DNA from: Actinomadura macra NBRC 14102
Lineage (GTDB): Bacteria; Actinomycetota; Actinomycetes; Streptosporangiales; Streptosporangiaceae
DNA length: 64,000 bases
Assembly (NCBI RefSeq): GCF_001552215.1
Contig: NZ_BCQT01000003.1
Coordinates: forward strand, 1-64,000
Direction: 5' to 3'
The position numbers and the translations under genes are program-made. Shown one piece after another: positions 55,999 to 64,000 of this stretch (positions are counted from its first letter, which is position 1; every line of letters begins with the position of its first letter). Below the pieces are notes generated by a model, which worked only from the letters and a program-made list of their open reading frames with translations, ran no database searches and was not told the DNA's origin.

Positions 55999-57618
55999 CT
56001 ATTCGCGGGAGAGGGCTCGGGTCGCCCCGGCCGCGACGGTGAGGCCGAGGAGGAGGCCGGCGGCGACGATGAAGTTGGCGATCCACTGGTAGACGCCCTT
56101 GGGGGCGAACTCGATCTCCTGGCCGAGGCTGCCGATGGGGAGGAGGAGGTCGAGGGTGTAGAAGAACGGGTTGAAATGCGGTTTGTGGCCGTCGTCCAGG
56201 ACCTCCGGCCTGTGGAGGGAGAAGACGATCGTCCCGAACGCGAGGAGCCCGATCAGCCAGCTCGCGGCGCGGAACGGGCGGTAGCCGTAGCCGACCAGGA
56301 CGTCCTGGAACCAGCCGACGATCTTGCGGGACACGCCCTGGGTCTGGCGGCGGTCGCGGGCCTTGGCGAGCAGGATGGAGCGGCCGTCGGCGTCCAGGCC
56401 GAGGGCGCGATAGGTCTGGGCGAGGCGCTCGTAGGGCTGCGGGGCGTAGCCGTCGGTGTCGCGGCGCAGCCAGGCGAGGCGGTCGCGGGCTGTGAGGGGC
56501 GGTTCGAGGGTCTCGTACTGGAGGCCGTCCAGTTGGAGGCGGTCCGGCCAGGTCTTCGCGTCATCGCGGAGGAGGTTGATGCGCGCGTATGAGAGGTCCG
56601 CGACGCCGTTGATCGGCTCGGCCGGGCGGAGCAGGAGTTCCTCGGCCTGGAGGCGCTGGAGGCTGAGTGCCGTCCCGTCCTCGTGGTGCAGGTGGGCGCC
56701 GCGGAGGCTGAGCTGTCCGGCGACACGCGCGCCGGCGAAGCTGACGGCGCCGACGGCGGTGAAGCCGTCGGAGCAGTAGACGTCGGTCTCCACGGCCAGG
56801 TCGTCGGCGTTGAGGGCGGTGCGTTCGGGGTGGGACAGCCGGGCGCCGACGAAGGACAGGTAGCCGCCGACGCGGGCGCCGCGGAGCCGGACCTCGCCCT
56901 CGGCGCTGAACCCGCCGTCACAGAAGACGTTCGCGGCCACGTCCAGGCGGCTGGCGTACAGGGCCGCGCCGGACGGGTTGTGCAACCGCGCCTCACGGAA
57001 GATCAGCTGTCCGCCGACGCGGGCGCCCGGCAGCCGGACCTCACCGTTGGCCACGAAGCCCTGGTCGCAGTACACGTTCGCCTCGACGGTGAGGCGGTCG
57101 GCGAGCAGCGCGTCCCCGCCGGGATTGGACAGTTGGACGCCCGACATGTTCAGGATGCCGGTGATATTCGCTCCGTCCAGCCAGAGTCCTCCGGAGATCC
57201 GGCTGCCCTCCAGCCACAGGTGGCCGTCCACGCGGGTGCCGGACGCGACGAGCCCCGGAAGGCGGCAGCGCATCAGGTGGACGCTGTTCATGTTCGCCCA
57301 GTACAGGTGCGGCGCCTCGTCGAAGAGGCAGTTCGTCAGCGCGAGGGGGACGTGGACCTCGGCGTGCCCGAGGTTCAGCGAGCCGGTGATGCGGGCGCCG
57401 CTGAGCCGGACGGCCGCGACCTGGCCGGGCTCGGGCTCCACGGCGCCGACGAGGAGGGCGACGAGGACCTCTGCCCTGACCATGCGGTCGTGACCCCAGT
57501 GCGCGGTGCCGCCGGGATCGTCGAGCGCCGGGTCGCCGGACGACAGGTCGACGGACTCGCCGCGCGGGAACGCGTTCCAGAGTCGGCGCTCCGAGGGGGT
57601 GAGGTCCTCGCTGTTCAT
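55999..57618 (-). CDS. pentapeptide-like beta-helix protein with C-terminal membrane domain
   Basis: 539 residues, a close paralogue of the protein at 31509. It opens PSERRLWNAFPRGESVDLSS. The beta-helix contains very regular 25-residue blocks: LPGARVGGQLIFREARLHNP, LRGARVGGYLSFVGARLSHP and FAGARVAGQLSLRGAHLHHE, with alternating ANVYCDQGF/ANVFCDGGF/TDVYCSDGF strips that place a cysteine at the same position of three turns. The hinge YAPQPYERLAQTYRALGLDA and the membrane part VGYGYRPFRAASWLIGLLAF, IANFIVAAGLLLGLTVAAGA follow. The stacked cysteines are notable. Function is unknown. Confidence 0.8.
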   Translation of the reverse strand: MNSEDLTPSERRLWNAFPRGESVDLSSGDPALDDPGGTAHWGHDRMVRAEVLVALLVGAVEPEPGQVAAVRLSGARITGSLNLGHAEVHVPLALTNCLFDEAPHLYWANMNSVHLMRCRLPGLVASGTRVDGHLWLEGSRISGGLWLDGANITGILNMSGVQLSNPGGDALLADRLTVEANVYCDQGFVANGEVRLPGARVGGQLIFREARLHNPSGAALYASRLDVAANVFCDGGFSAEGEVRLRGARVGGYLSFVGARLSHPERTALNADDLAVETDVYCSDGFTAVGAVSFAGARVAGQLSLRGAHLHHEDGTALSLQRLQAEELLLRPAEPINGVADLSYARINLLRDDAKTWPDRLQLDGLQYETLEPPLTARDRLAWLRRDTDGYAPQPYERLAQTYRALGLDADGRSILLAKARDRRQTQGVSRKIVGWFQDVLVGYGYRPFRAASWLIGLLAFGTIVFSLHRPEVLDDGHKPHFNPFFYTLDLLLPIGSLGQEIEFAPKGVYQWIANFIVAAGLLLGLTVAAGATRALSRE

Positions 57619-57745
57619 CGGGCGGCTCCGGGGGTGCGGGCGGGGGTGCTGATGGGGGTTGTCAGGCCATGGTGCCGTACGCTTCAGGATCGTTGCCGTA
57701 CTTTAGGACCGTAGAGAAACCGCAGACCAGATGAGGGGGGCGGTC

Positions 57746-57988
57746 GTGGCGCGTGTCGTCGTCGACGTCATGCTCAAGCCGGAGATCCTCGACCCGCAGG
57801 GCCAGGCCATAGCCCGGAAGCTGCCGCAGATGGGTTTCGAGGGTGTGGTCGCCGTCCGGCAGGGCAAGCGGTTCGAGGTGGAGCTCGAGGGGCCGGCCGA
57901 CGAGGCGGCGCTGGAGCGGGTCAACAAGATCGCTGAGACGCTGCTGGCCAACCCGGTGATCGAGAACTTCGAGGTTCGTGTCCTCTAG
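57746..57988 (+). CDS. purS: phosphoribosylformylglycinamidine synthase subunit PurS
   Basis: 80 residues, normal for PurS. It reads VVDVMLKPEILDPQGQAIAR, FEGVVAVRQGKRFEVELEGP and LLANPVIENFEVRVL. PurS bridges PurL and PurQ and helps move ammonia in the fourth step of purine synthesis. GTG 57746 follows GAGGGGGG by a few bases; an upstream ATG at 57731 overlaps that site. It is separated from purQ by an RsbW-like gene and by a perfect 12-bp inverted repeat, so it may be transcribed apart from purQL. Confidence 0.93.
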   Translation: MARVVVDVMLKPEILDPQGQAIARKLPQMGFEGVVAVRQGKRFEVELEGPADEAALERVNKIAETLLANPVIENFEVRVL

Positions 57989-58308
57989 ACCGAATAGGTC
58001 GGATTGATCGGCGATCGACCTGTTCTGGTGGAGGGTGCTCCTTGCCGGTGCCTGCCTAGGTGAAATGGCACGGAATGTCACTTGATGACATTCCGTGACG
58101 AGGCAAAATGGCGCGTTCCAGGTGGTGCTGACGCGATCCATGAGGGCGCGGCCCATTGCGGTGCCGACAAGATGTCATGGGAAAGACCTGACACTATAGC
58201 GATTACGGAAGATACTGCCGGGGAAGTGTTAGGTTCGTCGAGTCGTCGAACACGCTCCGGGGCCGGGGGCCTGGCCAGGAAGCCCGGAGCACGACACGAG
58301 GTGTCCCG
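57989..58308. other. gap between purS and RsbW-like gene
   Basis: It holds the 12-bp inverted repeat at 58069-58097. Further on, CACTATAGC near 58193 could be a -10 element for the RsbW-like gene. No coding frame is supported. Confidence 0.4.
58069..58097. terminator. perfect inverted repeat after purS
   Basis: CACGGAATGTCA (58069-58080) and TGACATTCCGTG (58086-58097) form a perfect 12-bp stem with the loop CTTGA, 80 bases after purS. The moderate GC and symmetry also fit a repressor site. Confidence 0.55.
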
Positions 58309-58755
58309 GTGGAGATGAGGTTCTCGCTCGCGCTGCCACGAGAGGCGTTGAGCATTCCGGTGGTTCGCCGAGTGGTGGGTGACTCCCTACGGGGGATGGG
58401 TGTTTCCGAAGACTGTGTCGCGGACATCCTCGTGGCCGCCTCCGAGGCGTGCACGAACGTCATCCAGCACGCGCGGGCGTCCGGTGACTACGAGGTCGTC
58501 GGGCACCTGGACGACGGCGTCTGCACACTCAAGATCATGGACTGGGGGCACGGGCCCCGTCCGGCTCCCGTGGACCGGGGGGTTTTGAGTGAGTCCGGAC
58601 GCGGCATTAGGATCATGCGGGCGCTGGTGGACGATCTCAGCATCGACTCCTCGCCCGACCGGGGCACCGTCGTCCACCTGCGGAAGCGCCTGACCTGGCG
58701 AGACGAGGCCCTGGTAGGGAACCTCGAACGCAGGCTCATGCACACCGCCGGGTAG
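58309..58755 (+). CDS. RsbW-like ATP-binding anti-sigma factor
   Basis: 148 residues, a stand-alone HATPase_c domain of the anti-sigma type: [20 protein letters not shown], the N-box [40 protein letters not shown] and the G2 box [20 protein letters not shown]. It is similar in layout to the protein at 13621 but more distant. GTG 58309 follows GAGG by seven bases; ATG 58315 is the alternative. It sits between purS and purQ in the same direction, an unusual place for a sigma-factor regulator. No STAS partner is adjacent. Confidence 0.82.
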   Translation: MEMRFSLALPREALSIPVVRRVVGDSLRGMGVSEDCVADILVAASEACTNVIQHARASGDYEVVGHLDDGVCTLKIMDWGHGPRPAPVDRGVLSESGRGIRIMRALVDDLSIDSSPDRGTVVHLRKRLTWRDEALVGNLERRLMHTAG

Positions 58756-58853
58756 ATTGGTACGCGCGCGGGGGGAATGCGACGCGCAGCGGGGTGATCG
58801 GCGGAGGAGACCCGCTCGTCCAGGCCGCACCTCATTTCGGAGGAACAGAAGAG

Positions 58854-59534
58854 ATGGACGCTGCCCGGGTTGGGGTCATCACCTTCCCTGGTTCCCTTGA
58901 TGACAAGGACGCCGCGCGAGCCGTACGGCTCGCCGGCGCCGAACCGGTCGCCCTCTGGCACGGCGACCACGACCTGCAGGGCGTCGACGCCGTCGTCCTG
59001 CCAGGTGGGTTCTCCTATGGGGACTACCTGCGCGCCGGAGCCATCGCCCGGTTCGCCCCGCTGATGGTCGAGCTGGTCGCCGCGGCCAAAGCGGGCCTGC
59101 CCGTCCTCGGCATCTGCAACGGGTTCCAGGTACTGTGCGAGTCGCACCTTCTCCCAGGTGCCCTGCTGCCCAACGCCGGCCTGCACTTCGTGTGCCGGGA
59201 CCAGCGGCTGAGCGTCGAGAACGCCGACACCGCCTGGACGACCGAGTACCGCGAGGGCCAGGAGCTGGTGATCCCGATCAAGAACGTCGACGGCCGGTAC
59301 GTCGCCGATCGTGAGACGCTGGCCGAGCTGGCCGGCTCCGGCCGTATCGTCGCGCGCTATCTGGACCTCAACCCCAATGGCTCCCTGGACGATATCGCCG
59401 GGATCTGCAACGAGGCCGGCAACGTGGTCGGGCTCATGCCCCACCCCGAGCACGCCGTGGAGTCACTGACCGGCCCGTCCACCGACGGGCTCGGCTTCTT
59501 CACCTCGATCGTCAAGAGACTGGTCAACGCATGA
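58854..59534 (+). CDS. purQ: phosphoribosylformylglycinamidine synthase subunit PurQ
   Basis: 226 residues, a class I glutamine amidotransferase. The oxyanion region is [20 protein letters not shown], the nucleophile Cys88 is in [20 protein letters not shown], and His197 with Glu199 lie in [13 protein letters not shown]. It releases ammonia from glutamine for PurL. ATG 58854 follows CGGAGG by eight bases. Its stop overlaps the purL start (ATGA), the usual coupling of the two genes. Confidence 0.96.
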   Translation: MDAARVGVITFPGSLDDKDAARAVRLAGAEPVALWHGDHDLQGVDAVVLPGGFSYGDYLRAGAIARFAPLMVELVAAAKAGLPVLGICNGFQVLCESHLLPGALLPNAGLHFVCRDQRLSVENADTAWTTEYREGQELVIPIKNVDGRYVADRETLAELAGSGRIVARYLDLNPNGSLDDIAGICNEAGNVVGLMPHPEHAVESLTGPSTDGLGFFTSIVKRLVNA

Positions 59535-62500
59535 GCGAGCAACCGCCCAACGCGTCCGGACGGACGGACCGCGCCCGGGACACCTCGGACGAGCCCTCCA
59601 TGGAGTGGCTCGGCGAACTCAAGTCCGACGCCGACGACCCTGAGCTGCAGCCGGTCGACCCGTCGGTGACCCAGGCTTTCGAGGCCATGCTCGAAGAAGG
59701 CGAGCCCACCGGCCCGCCCCCGGTTCCGTCCGCCCCTCCCGGTCCGTCGCCGGTTCCGCCGGAGCCTGCGGGTGCGCCCGTGAACGCGGGTGTCGGGGCC
59801 GTCGCTCCGGCGCACGGCGGACAGCCGTCCCTTGAGATCGCTCCTGAGTTCGCCAGGGCCATTGCCGAGGAGCGGGCCCTCGGCCTGCCGTCCAACCCCT
59901 TGGCCGACCCCCTGCGCACCATCGCCGACCCGAACGGCTCGATTGGATTTGGCACCGGCCCGCAGCCCGCCGTTGGGACAGGAACGGGCCCACAACCCGC
60001 CGCTGGGCCTGGCAGCGACCCTTTGGCTCAGGGTGGCCCGGGGACGGGCCCTTTCCCACCCAGCGGCACTGGTACCGGCCCACAGCCTGCGGTAGGGACG
60101 GGTACTGGGCCCCAGCCAGCTGTTGGTACCGGTACCGGGCCACAGCCTGCCATTGGTTCGCACGCGGATCCTTTGTCCCACGCTGGTCCGGAGACGGGCA
60201 GTGGCCGGCTTCCCCAGGACGGCGCAGGAACTGGTCCCCAGCCCACTGTTGGGACGGGTCCCCAGCCCGCTGTTAGTAGTCCCCAGCCAACTGGTAGCAC
60301 GGGCACGGGCCCTCAACCCGCCGTTGGGACAGGCCCTCAACCCGCTCTTGGGACAGGTCCGCAACCCGCCGTTGGGACTGGCCCGCAGCCTGCCATTGAT
60401 CTGAACGCTGATCCGCTGTCTCAGGGGGACCTGGGTACGGGTCCGCAGCCTGCCGTTGGTCACGGCACCGACCCGCAGCCCGCGGTGGGGCACAACACCG
60501 GTCCGCAGCCCTCTGTCGGCCTCGGTACCGGTCCGCAGCCCGCCATCGGGGCGGACGAGGCGGACGCGCCCCACTACGCGATCGGTTCGGAGAGCCCGGG
60601 GACGGATCCTCAGCCGTCCGGTGAAGGCCCCGGGACGGGCCCACAGGTCGCGCTCGGCGGTTTCAGTGCGGAGCCCCAGCCCGGGACCGACCGGCCGGGC
60701 ACGGGCCCGCAGCCGGCGCTTGGCGGCCAGGGCACCGGTCCCCAGCCGGCGGTCAGCGGACCGGGGACGAGTCCGCAGCCTGCCGTCGTGCCGGTGGAGC
60801 CCGGAACGGACACCGTCGCGATCGCCGCGGCGTCGCCCGACCGGCAGCAGCCGCACGTCGAGCTGGGCATGAAGGACGAGGAGTACCAGCGGGTCCGGGA
60901 GATCCTGGGGCGCCGTCCCACCTCGTCCGAGCTGGCGATCTACTCGGTCATGTGGAGCGAGCACTGCTCCTACAAGAGCTCCAAGGTGCACCTGCGCCAG
61001 TTTGGCGACAAGGCCCCGCAGACGGACGCGCTGCTCGTCGGCATGGGCGAGAACGCCGGCGTGGTGGACATCGGCCAGGGTTGGGCGGTCACGTTCAAGG
61101 TCGAGTCGCACAACCACCCCTCCTACGTGGAGCCGCACCAGGGCGCGGCGACCGGTGTCGGCGGGATCGTCCGCGACATCATGTCGATGGGCGCCCGTCC
61201 GATCGCGGTCATGGACTCGCTCAGGTTCGGCCCCGCCGACGCCCCCGACACTCAGCGGGTGCTGCCGGGCGTGGTGGCCGGCGTCGGCGGCTACGGCAAC
61301 TCGCTCGGCCTGCCGAACATCGGCGGCGAGACGGTCTTCGACGCCTGCTATGCACAGAACCCGCTGGTCAACGCGTTGTGCATCGGCGTGATGAAGCACG
61401 AGGACATCAAGCGCGCGGTGGCCCCCGGCCCCGGCAACAAGGTGATCCTCTTCGGTGCGACGACGGGCCCGGACGGCATCGGCGGCGCGTCCGTGCTGGC
61501 CTCGGCGACCTTCGACGAGGAGTCGCAGCAGAAGCGGCCGAGCGTCCAGGTCGGCGACCCCTTCATGGAGAAGTTGCTGATCGAGTGCTGCCTGGAGCTG
61601 TTCGGCGAGGACCTCGTGGTCGGCATCCAGGACCTCGGCGCCGCCGGGGTGTCCTGCGCGACGACCGAGCTGGCCGCGGCCGGCACGGGCGGTATGCACG
61701 TCGACCTCGACACCATCCCGCTGCGGGACGAGACGCTCCGCCCTGAGGAAATCCTCATGAGCGAGTCGCAGGAACGCATGATGGCGGTGGTCACGCCGGA
61801 CAAGGTCGACCGCTTCATGGAGATCTGCGGCCGCTGGGAAATCCCGGCGACCGTCATCGGCTCGGTCACCGACACGGGCCGGCTGGTCATGACGTGGCGG
61901 GGCGAGACGATCGTCGACATCCCGCCGGTCACGGCCGCCGACGAGGGCCCGGTGTACGAGCGCCCGTACGAGCCGCCGCAGGACCTCGGGGCGCTCCAGT
62001 CCGACACGCCAGGACGACTCACCCGCCCGTCCAATGGGGACGAACTGCGCCGCACCGTCCTGTGGCTGGCAGGTTCCCCCAACCTCGCCAGCAAGACATG
62101 GGTGACCTCGCAGTACGACAGGTACGTCCTGGGCAACACGGTGCTGGCGATGCCCGACAACGCGGGCGTCGTCCGTATCGACGACGAGTCGGGCCTTGGC
62201 ATCGCCTTGTCCCTGGACGGCAACGGCCGTTATACGCGCCTCGACCCGTACTCTGGCGCCCAGCTCGCACTGTCGGAGGCGTACCGCAACGTCGCCGCCA
62301 CAGGTGCCCGACCCCTCGCCGTCACCAACTGCCTCAACTTCGGCTCCCCCGAGGACCCGGGCGTGATGTGGCAGTTCGCGCGCGCCGTCGAGGGCCTGGC
62401 CGACGCGTGCCAGTACCTCGGCGTCCCGGTGACGGGAGGCAACGTCAGCTTCTACAACCAGACCGGCACCACGCCGATCAACCCGACCCCGGTCATCGGT

Positions 62501-63070
62501 GTCCTCGGCGTCCATGACGACGTACGCCGTCGCGTGAACATGTCCCTCACGTCCGACGGCGCCACGATCGCGCTCCTCGGTGAGACGCGCGAGGAGTTCG
62601 GCGGCTCGGAATGGGCGCATGTGGTCTACGGCCACCTGGGCGGCCTCCCTCCGCTGGTCGACCTGAAGGCCGAGGCGGCGCTGGCCGGCGTCATGGTCCA
62701 GGCCGTCCGGGAGGGACTGGTCACCGCGGTGCACGACCTGTCGGACGGCGGCCTCTCGCAGACGCTGGTCGAATCGTGCCTGCGCGGCGGCCTCGGCGCG
62801 CGGATCACCCTGCCGGGCGACCCCTTCGTCTCGCTGTTCAGCGAGTCGGTCGCGCGGGCGATGGTGGCGGTGCGCTCGGGCGCCGAGGCGCGTCTCGCGG
62901 CGCTGTGCGAGGCGGCGGGGGTCCCGGTCTCCCAGATCGGCGTCGCCGGCGGCGATTCGCTCACCGTGACGGGCCGCGGCCCCGAGGGCGAGCAGCAGGA
63001 GCTCTTCGCGATCCCGCTGGCCGAACTCCGCGAGGCCCACGAGCGGATGCTTCCCAGCTACGCCAACTGA
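59531..63070 (+). CDS. purL: PurL (FGAM synthase) with long repeat-rich N-terminal extension
   Basis: 1179 residues, where small-type PurL is normally about 740. The enzyme proper starts near residue 444 ([20 protein letters not shown]) and is complete: [94 protein letters not shown] and a C-terminal AIRS fold. It uses ATP to form FGAM. Residues 1-443 are Pro/Gly/Thr-rich, with at least 16 copies of TGPQP. The ATG overlaps purQ, so the extension is translated unless an internal start near 60860 is used (no good ribosome-binding site seen there). Confidence 0.95.
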   Translation: MSEQPPNASGRTDRARDTSDEPSMEWLGELKSDADDPELQPVDPSVTQAFEAMLEEGEPTGPPPVPSAPPGPSPVPPEPAGAPVNAGVGAVAPAHGGQPSLEIAPEFARAIAEERALGLPSNPLADPLRTIADPNGSIGFGTGPQPAVGTGTGPQPAAGPGSDPLAQGGPGTGPFPPSGTGTGPQPAVGTGTGPQPAVGTGTGPQPAIGSHADPLSHAGPETGSGRLPQDGAGTGPQPTVGTGPQPAVSSPQPTGSTGTGPQPAVGTGPQPALGTGPQPAVGTGPQPAIDLNADPLSQGDLGTGPQPAVGHGTDPQPAVGHNTGPQPSVGLGTGPQPAIGADEADAPHYAIGSESPGTDPQPSGEGPGTGPQVALGGFSAEPQPGTDRPGTGPQPALGGQGTGPQPAVSGPGTSPQPAVVPVEPGTDTVAIAAASPDRQQPHVELGMKDEEYQRVREILGRRPTSSELAIYSVMWSEHCSYKSSKVHLRQFGDKAPQTDALLVGMGENAGVVDIGQGWAVTFKVESHNHPSYVEPHQGAATGVGGIVRDIMSMGARPIAVMDSLRFGPADAPDTQRVLPGVVAGVGGYGNSLGLPNIGGETVFDACYAQNPLVNALCIGVMKHEDIKRAVAPGPGNKVILFGATTGPDGIGGASVLASATFDEESQQKRPSVQVGDPFMEKLLIECCLELFGEDLVVGIQDLGAAGVSCATTELAAAGTGGMHVDLDTIPLRDETLRPEEILMSESQERMMAVVTPDKVDRFMEICGRWEIPATVIGSVTDTGRLVMTWRGETIVDIPPVTAADEGPVYERPYEPPQDLGALQSDTPGRLTRPSNGDELRRTVLWLAGSPNLASKTWVTSQYDRYVLGNTVLAMPDNAGVVRIDDESGLGIALSLDGNGRYTRLDPYSGAQLALSEAYRNVAATGARPLAVTNCLNFGSPEDPGVMWQFARAVEGLADACQYLGVPVTGGNVSFYNQTGTTPINPTPVIGVLGVHDDVRRRVNMSLTSDGATIALLGETREEFGGSEWAHVVYGHLGGLPPLVDLKAEAALAGVMVQAVREGLVTAVHDLSDGGLSQTLVESCLRGGLGARITLPGDPFVSLFSESVARAMVAVRSGAEARLAALCEAAGVPVSQIGVAGGDSLTVTGRGPEGEQQELFAIPLAELREAHERMLPSYAN
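59950..60800 (+). repeat. degenerate tandem repeat inside purL
   Basis: Units encoding [10 protein letters not shown] and close variants recur every 24-36 bases. Variants include [16 protein letters not shown] and spacer units with DPLSQ or DPLAQ. Codon choice varies between copies (cag cct gcc/cag ccc gcc; ccg/cca), so the array is old and diversified rather than a recent expansion. Confidence 0.85.
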
Positions 63071-63083
63071 CCCGAATAACCAC

Positions 63084-63116
63084 AAAGGGCGCCCCGTCCA
63101 ACCCGGGGCGCCCTTT
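63084..63116 (+). terminator. terminator after purL
   Basis: AAAGGGCGCCCCG (63084-63096) and its exact complement (63104-63116) make a 13-bp stem ending in TTT, with a seven-base loop, 14 bases after the purL stop. It also separates the convergent gene ending at 63237. Confidence 0.88.
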
Positions 63117-63236
63117 ACTGCGTTCAGCGCGTCCTGAAAGCCCCCTGGACGCTCCTGATGCCATGCCACGGCCGGAACGCCGAGTTGCCCGCCTCACGAG
63201 ACGTCCCGAACGGCAGTGTCTCGAGAAGGGGCGGGG

Positions 63237-64000
63237 TCAGAACACCGAGACGTGGACGTGGTCGTAGTGGTTGGCGGTCACTCCGCCGCGGTTCTCCATG
63301 CTGCGCCAGCCGGGGCTCCGCAGGTCGTAGATGCGCTGCCGCCAGATGATGTACTTGATGCCGAGAGCGCTGGCGTGCGCGATCGCGTAAGCGGCGGTGC
63401 GGTCGCCCAGGGACTGGGCGCTGCCCGTGGCCATCTGGCCGCCGGTCGTCACCATGAAGTCGCAGGCGTGGCCGGTGCCGTGGTCCTGCGGGTCACCTGT
63501 ATTGCGGACGCACCCGATCGTCGGATACGGCCCTGTCTCCAGGTCAAGGGTGTTCTTGACCTTGAGCATTCGGGGGGTGACGCCGCCCATGCCGATGCTG
63601 GGGGACTCGGGCTTGTACTTCTTGACCAGCTTCCGGATGCGGTCCTTCTCCGCGAGCAGGTCTTTGATCTCCTTCTGCAGTGCCGCGATCTTCTGCTGGG
63701 CCTGCCTGCGGGCCTGGTCCTGCTGGGAGACCAGGGACTGGATCTGCTCGACCTTCGCCGCCTTGTTCTGCGCGAGGTGGCTGACGAGGGTGACGTTGCT
63801 CAGCAGCTCGGACGGGTTGTCGCTGGCCATGATGGACACGGTGGGGTCCTGGCCGTTCAGCATGTACTGGGACGCGGCCATCTGGGCGACGAGCCCGCGA
63901 GCCTCGGTGAGGTCGGTCTGCAGGAGTCTGGACTTGTCCAGGGCCTCCTTGGCCGCGTACTGCGCGTCCTTCAGTTTGGCGAGGTCACCGCCGTACGCCT
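63237..64000 (-). CDS. coiled-coil protein with ARB_07466-like C-terminal domain (5' end outside window)
   Basis: The minus-strand frame is open to the window edge, so at least 254 residues and an unseen N-terminus belong to it. The visible part begins with a coiled coil (LAKLKDAQYAAKEALDKSRL, later QARRQAQQKIAALQKEIKDL and LAEKDRIRKLVKKY). A globular domain follows: TIGCVRNTGDPQDHGTGHAC, DFMVTTGG, GDRTAAYAIAHASALGIKYI and IWRQRIYDLRSPGW, ending ANHYDHVHVSVF. The H-x-x-x-x-D and H-x-H residues resemble the zinc site of LAS-type peptidases (VanY/MepA), as in the ARB_07466-like domain. A coiled coil plus hydrolase suggests a secreted, NlpC/RipA-like wall enzyme; the signal peptide is not in view. 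Confidence 0.75.
   Translation of the reverse strand, partial: AYGGDLAKLKDAQYAAKEALDKSRLLQTDLTEARGLVAQMAASQYMLNGQDPTVSIMASDNPSELLSNVTLVSHLAQNKAAKVEQIQSLVSQQDQARRQAQQKIAALQKEIKDLLAEKDRIRKLVKKYKPESPSIGMGGVTPRMLKVKNTLDLETGPYPTIGCVRNTGDPQDHGTGHACDFMVTTGGQMATGSAQSLGDRTAAYAIAHASALGIKYIIWRQRIYDLRSPGWRSMENRGGVTANHYDHVHVSVF

Noticed and set aside
59357-63169. Very long open frame antisense to purL
   Set aside because: It mirrors the GC-rich codons of purL, has no domain content and would oppose an obvious enzyme gene.
1-64000. CRISPR arrays, tRNA/rRNA genes, phage or secondary-metabolite clusters
   Set aside because: Reading both strands by eye gave no spaced identical repeats, no tRNA-like cloverleaf with conserved T-arm, and no phage structural, NRPS or PKS genes. 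A dedicated RNA search could still find a tRNA missed here.

Overview
The window is high-GC actinomycete chromosome. Markers are a WhiB regulator, a SepF-like protein, many GTG starts, several RsbW/STAS/RsbU partner-switching proteins, a Spo0M-like protein, a FadE5-like acyl-CoA dehydrogenase, a maleylpyruvate-isomerase-family remnant and a guanidine-III riboswitch. A Thermomonosporaceae/Streptosporangiales-type organism (Actinomadura-like) is my best guess from protein style. No tRNA, rRNA, CRISPR array or complete insertion sequence was recognised.

Region by region: (1) 1-6.5 kb is a decayed accessory stretch. It holds the tail of a repeat protein, an IS110-type transposase relic, a frameshifted maleylpyruvate-isomerase-like gene, an SDR fragment and a GNAT gene with its middle deleted, among intact GNAT, MarR and quinone-oxidoreductase genes. 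(2) 6.5-16.7 kb holds an AraC regulator, a RibD/DHFR-like reductase, an epimerase, a SAM methyltransferase, a DUF4180/HTH pair, an SDR, a short SepF paralogue, an RsbW/STAS pair and secreted cell-envelope proteins including an L,D-transpeptidase. (3) 16.7-20 kb is a translationally coupled three-gene operon: REC-SpoIIE phosphatase, CHASE3-like/HAMP histidine kinase and a stand-alone Rcp1-like receiver. (4) 20.3-27.3 kb has a pentapeptide-like membrane protein and a polyphosphate module: ppk1, a NUDIX/histidine-phosphatase fusion and a CYTH-CHAD protein. (5) 27.5-35.6 kb holds a secreted BP74-like protein, a HAD phosphatase, a WhiB gene behind duplicated palindromes, a rhomboid protease, a second pentapeptide-like membrane protein, a DUF192 lipoprotein, Spo0M and a riboswitch-controlled guanidinium exporter.

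(6) 35.8-43.8 kb is the most distinctive locus: a processive GT2 polysaccharide synthase, three membrane-anchored right-handed beta-helix proteins (two of them tandem paralogues) and UDP-glucose dehydrogenase, all on the minus strand. I read it as a system for making and modifying a uronate-containing exopolysaccharide. (7) 44-52 kb has a FadE5-like acyl-CoA dehydrogenase, an OmpA-domain lipoprotein, a 2-oxoacid dehydrogenase operon (E1 alpha, E1 beta, E2) and a NUDIX protein. (8) 52.4-57.6 kb is lower in GC in part: an orphan lipoprotein faces a large WXG-like protein tail to tail, followed by a third pentapeptide-like membrane protein. (9) 57.7-63.1 kb is purS, an RsbW-like gene, purQ and purL. 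The PurL here carries an unusual repeat-rich N-terminal extension of about 440 residues. The window ends inside a secreted coiled-coil protein with a peptidase-like C-terminal domain.
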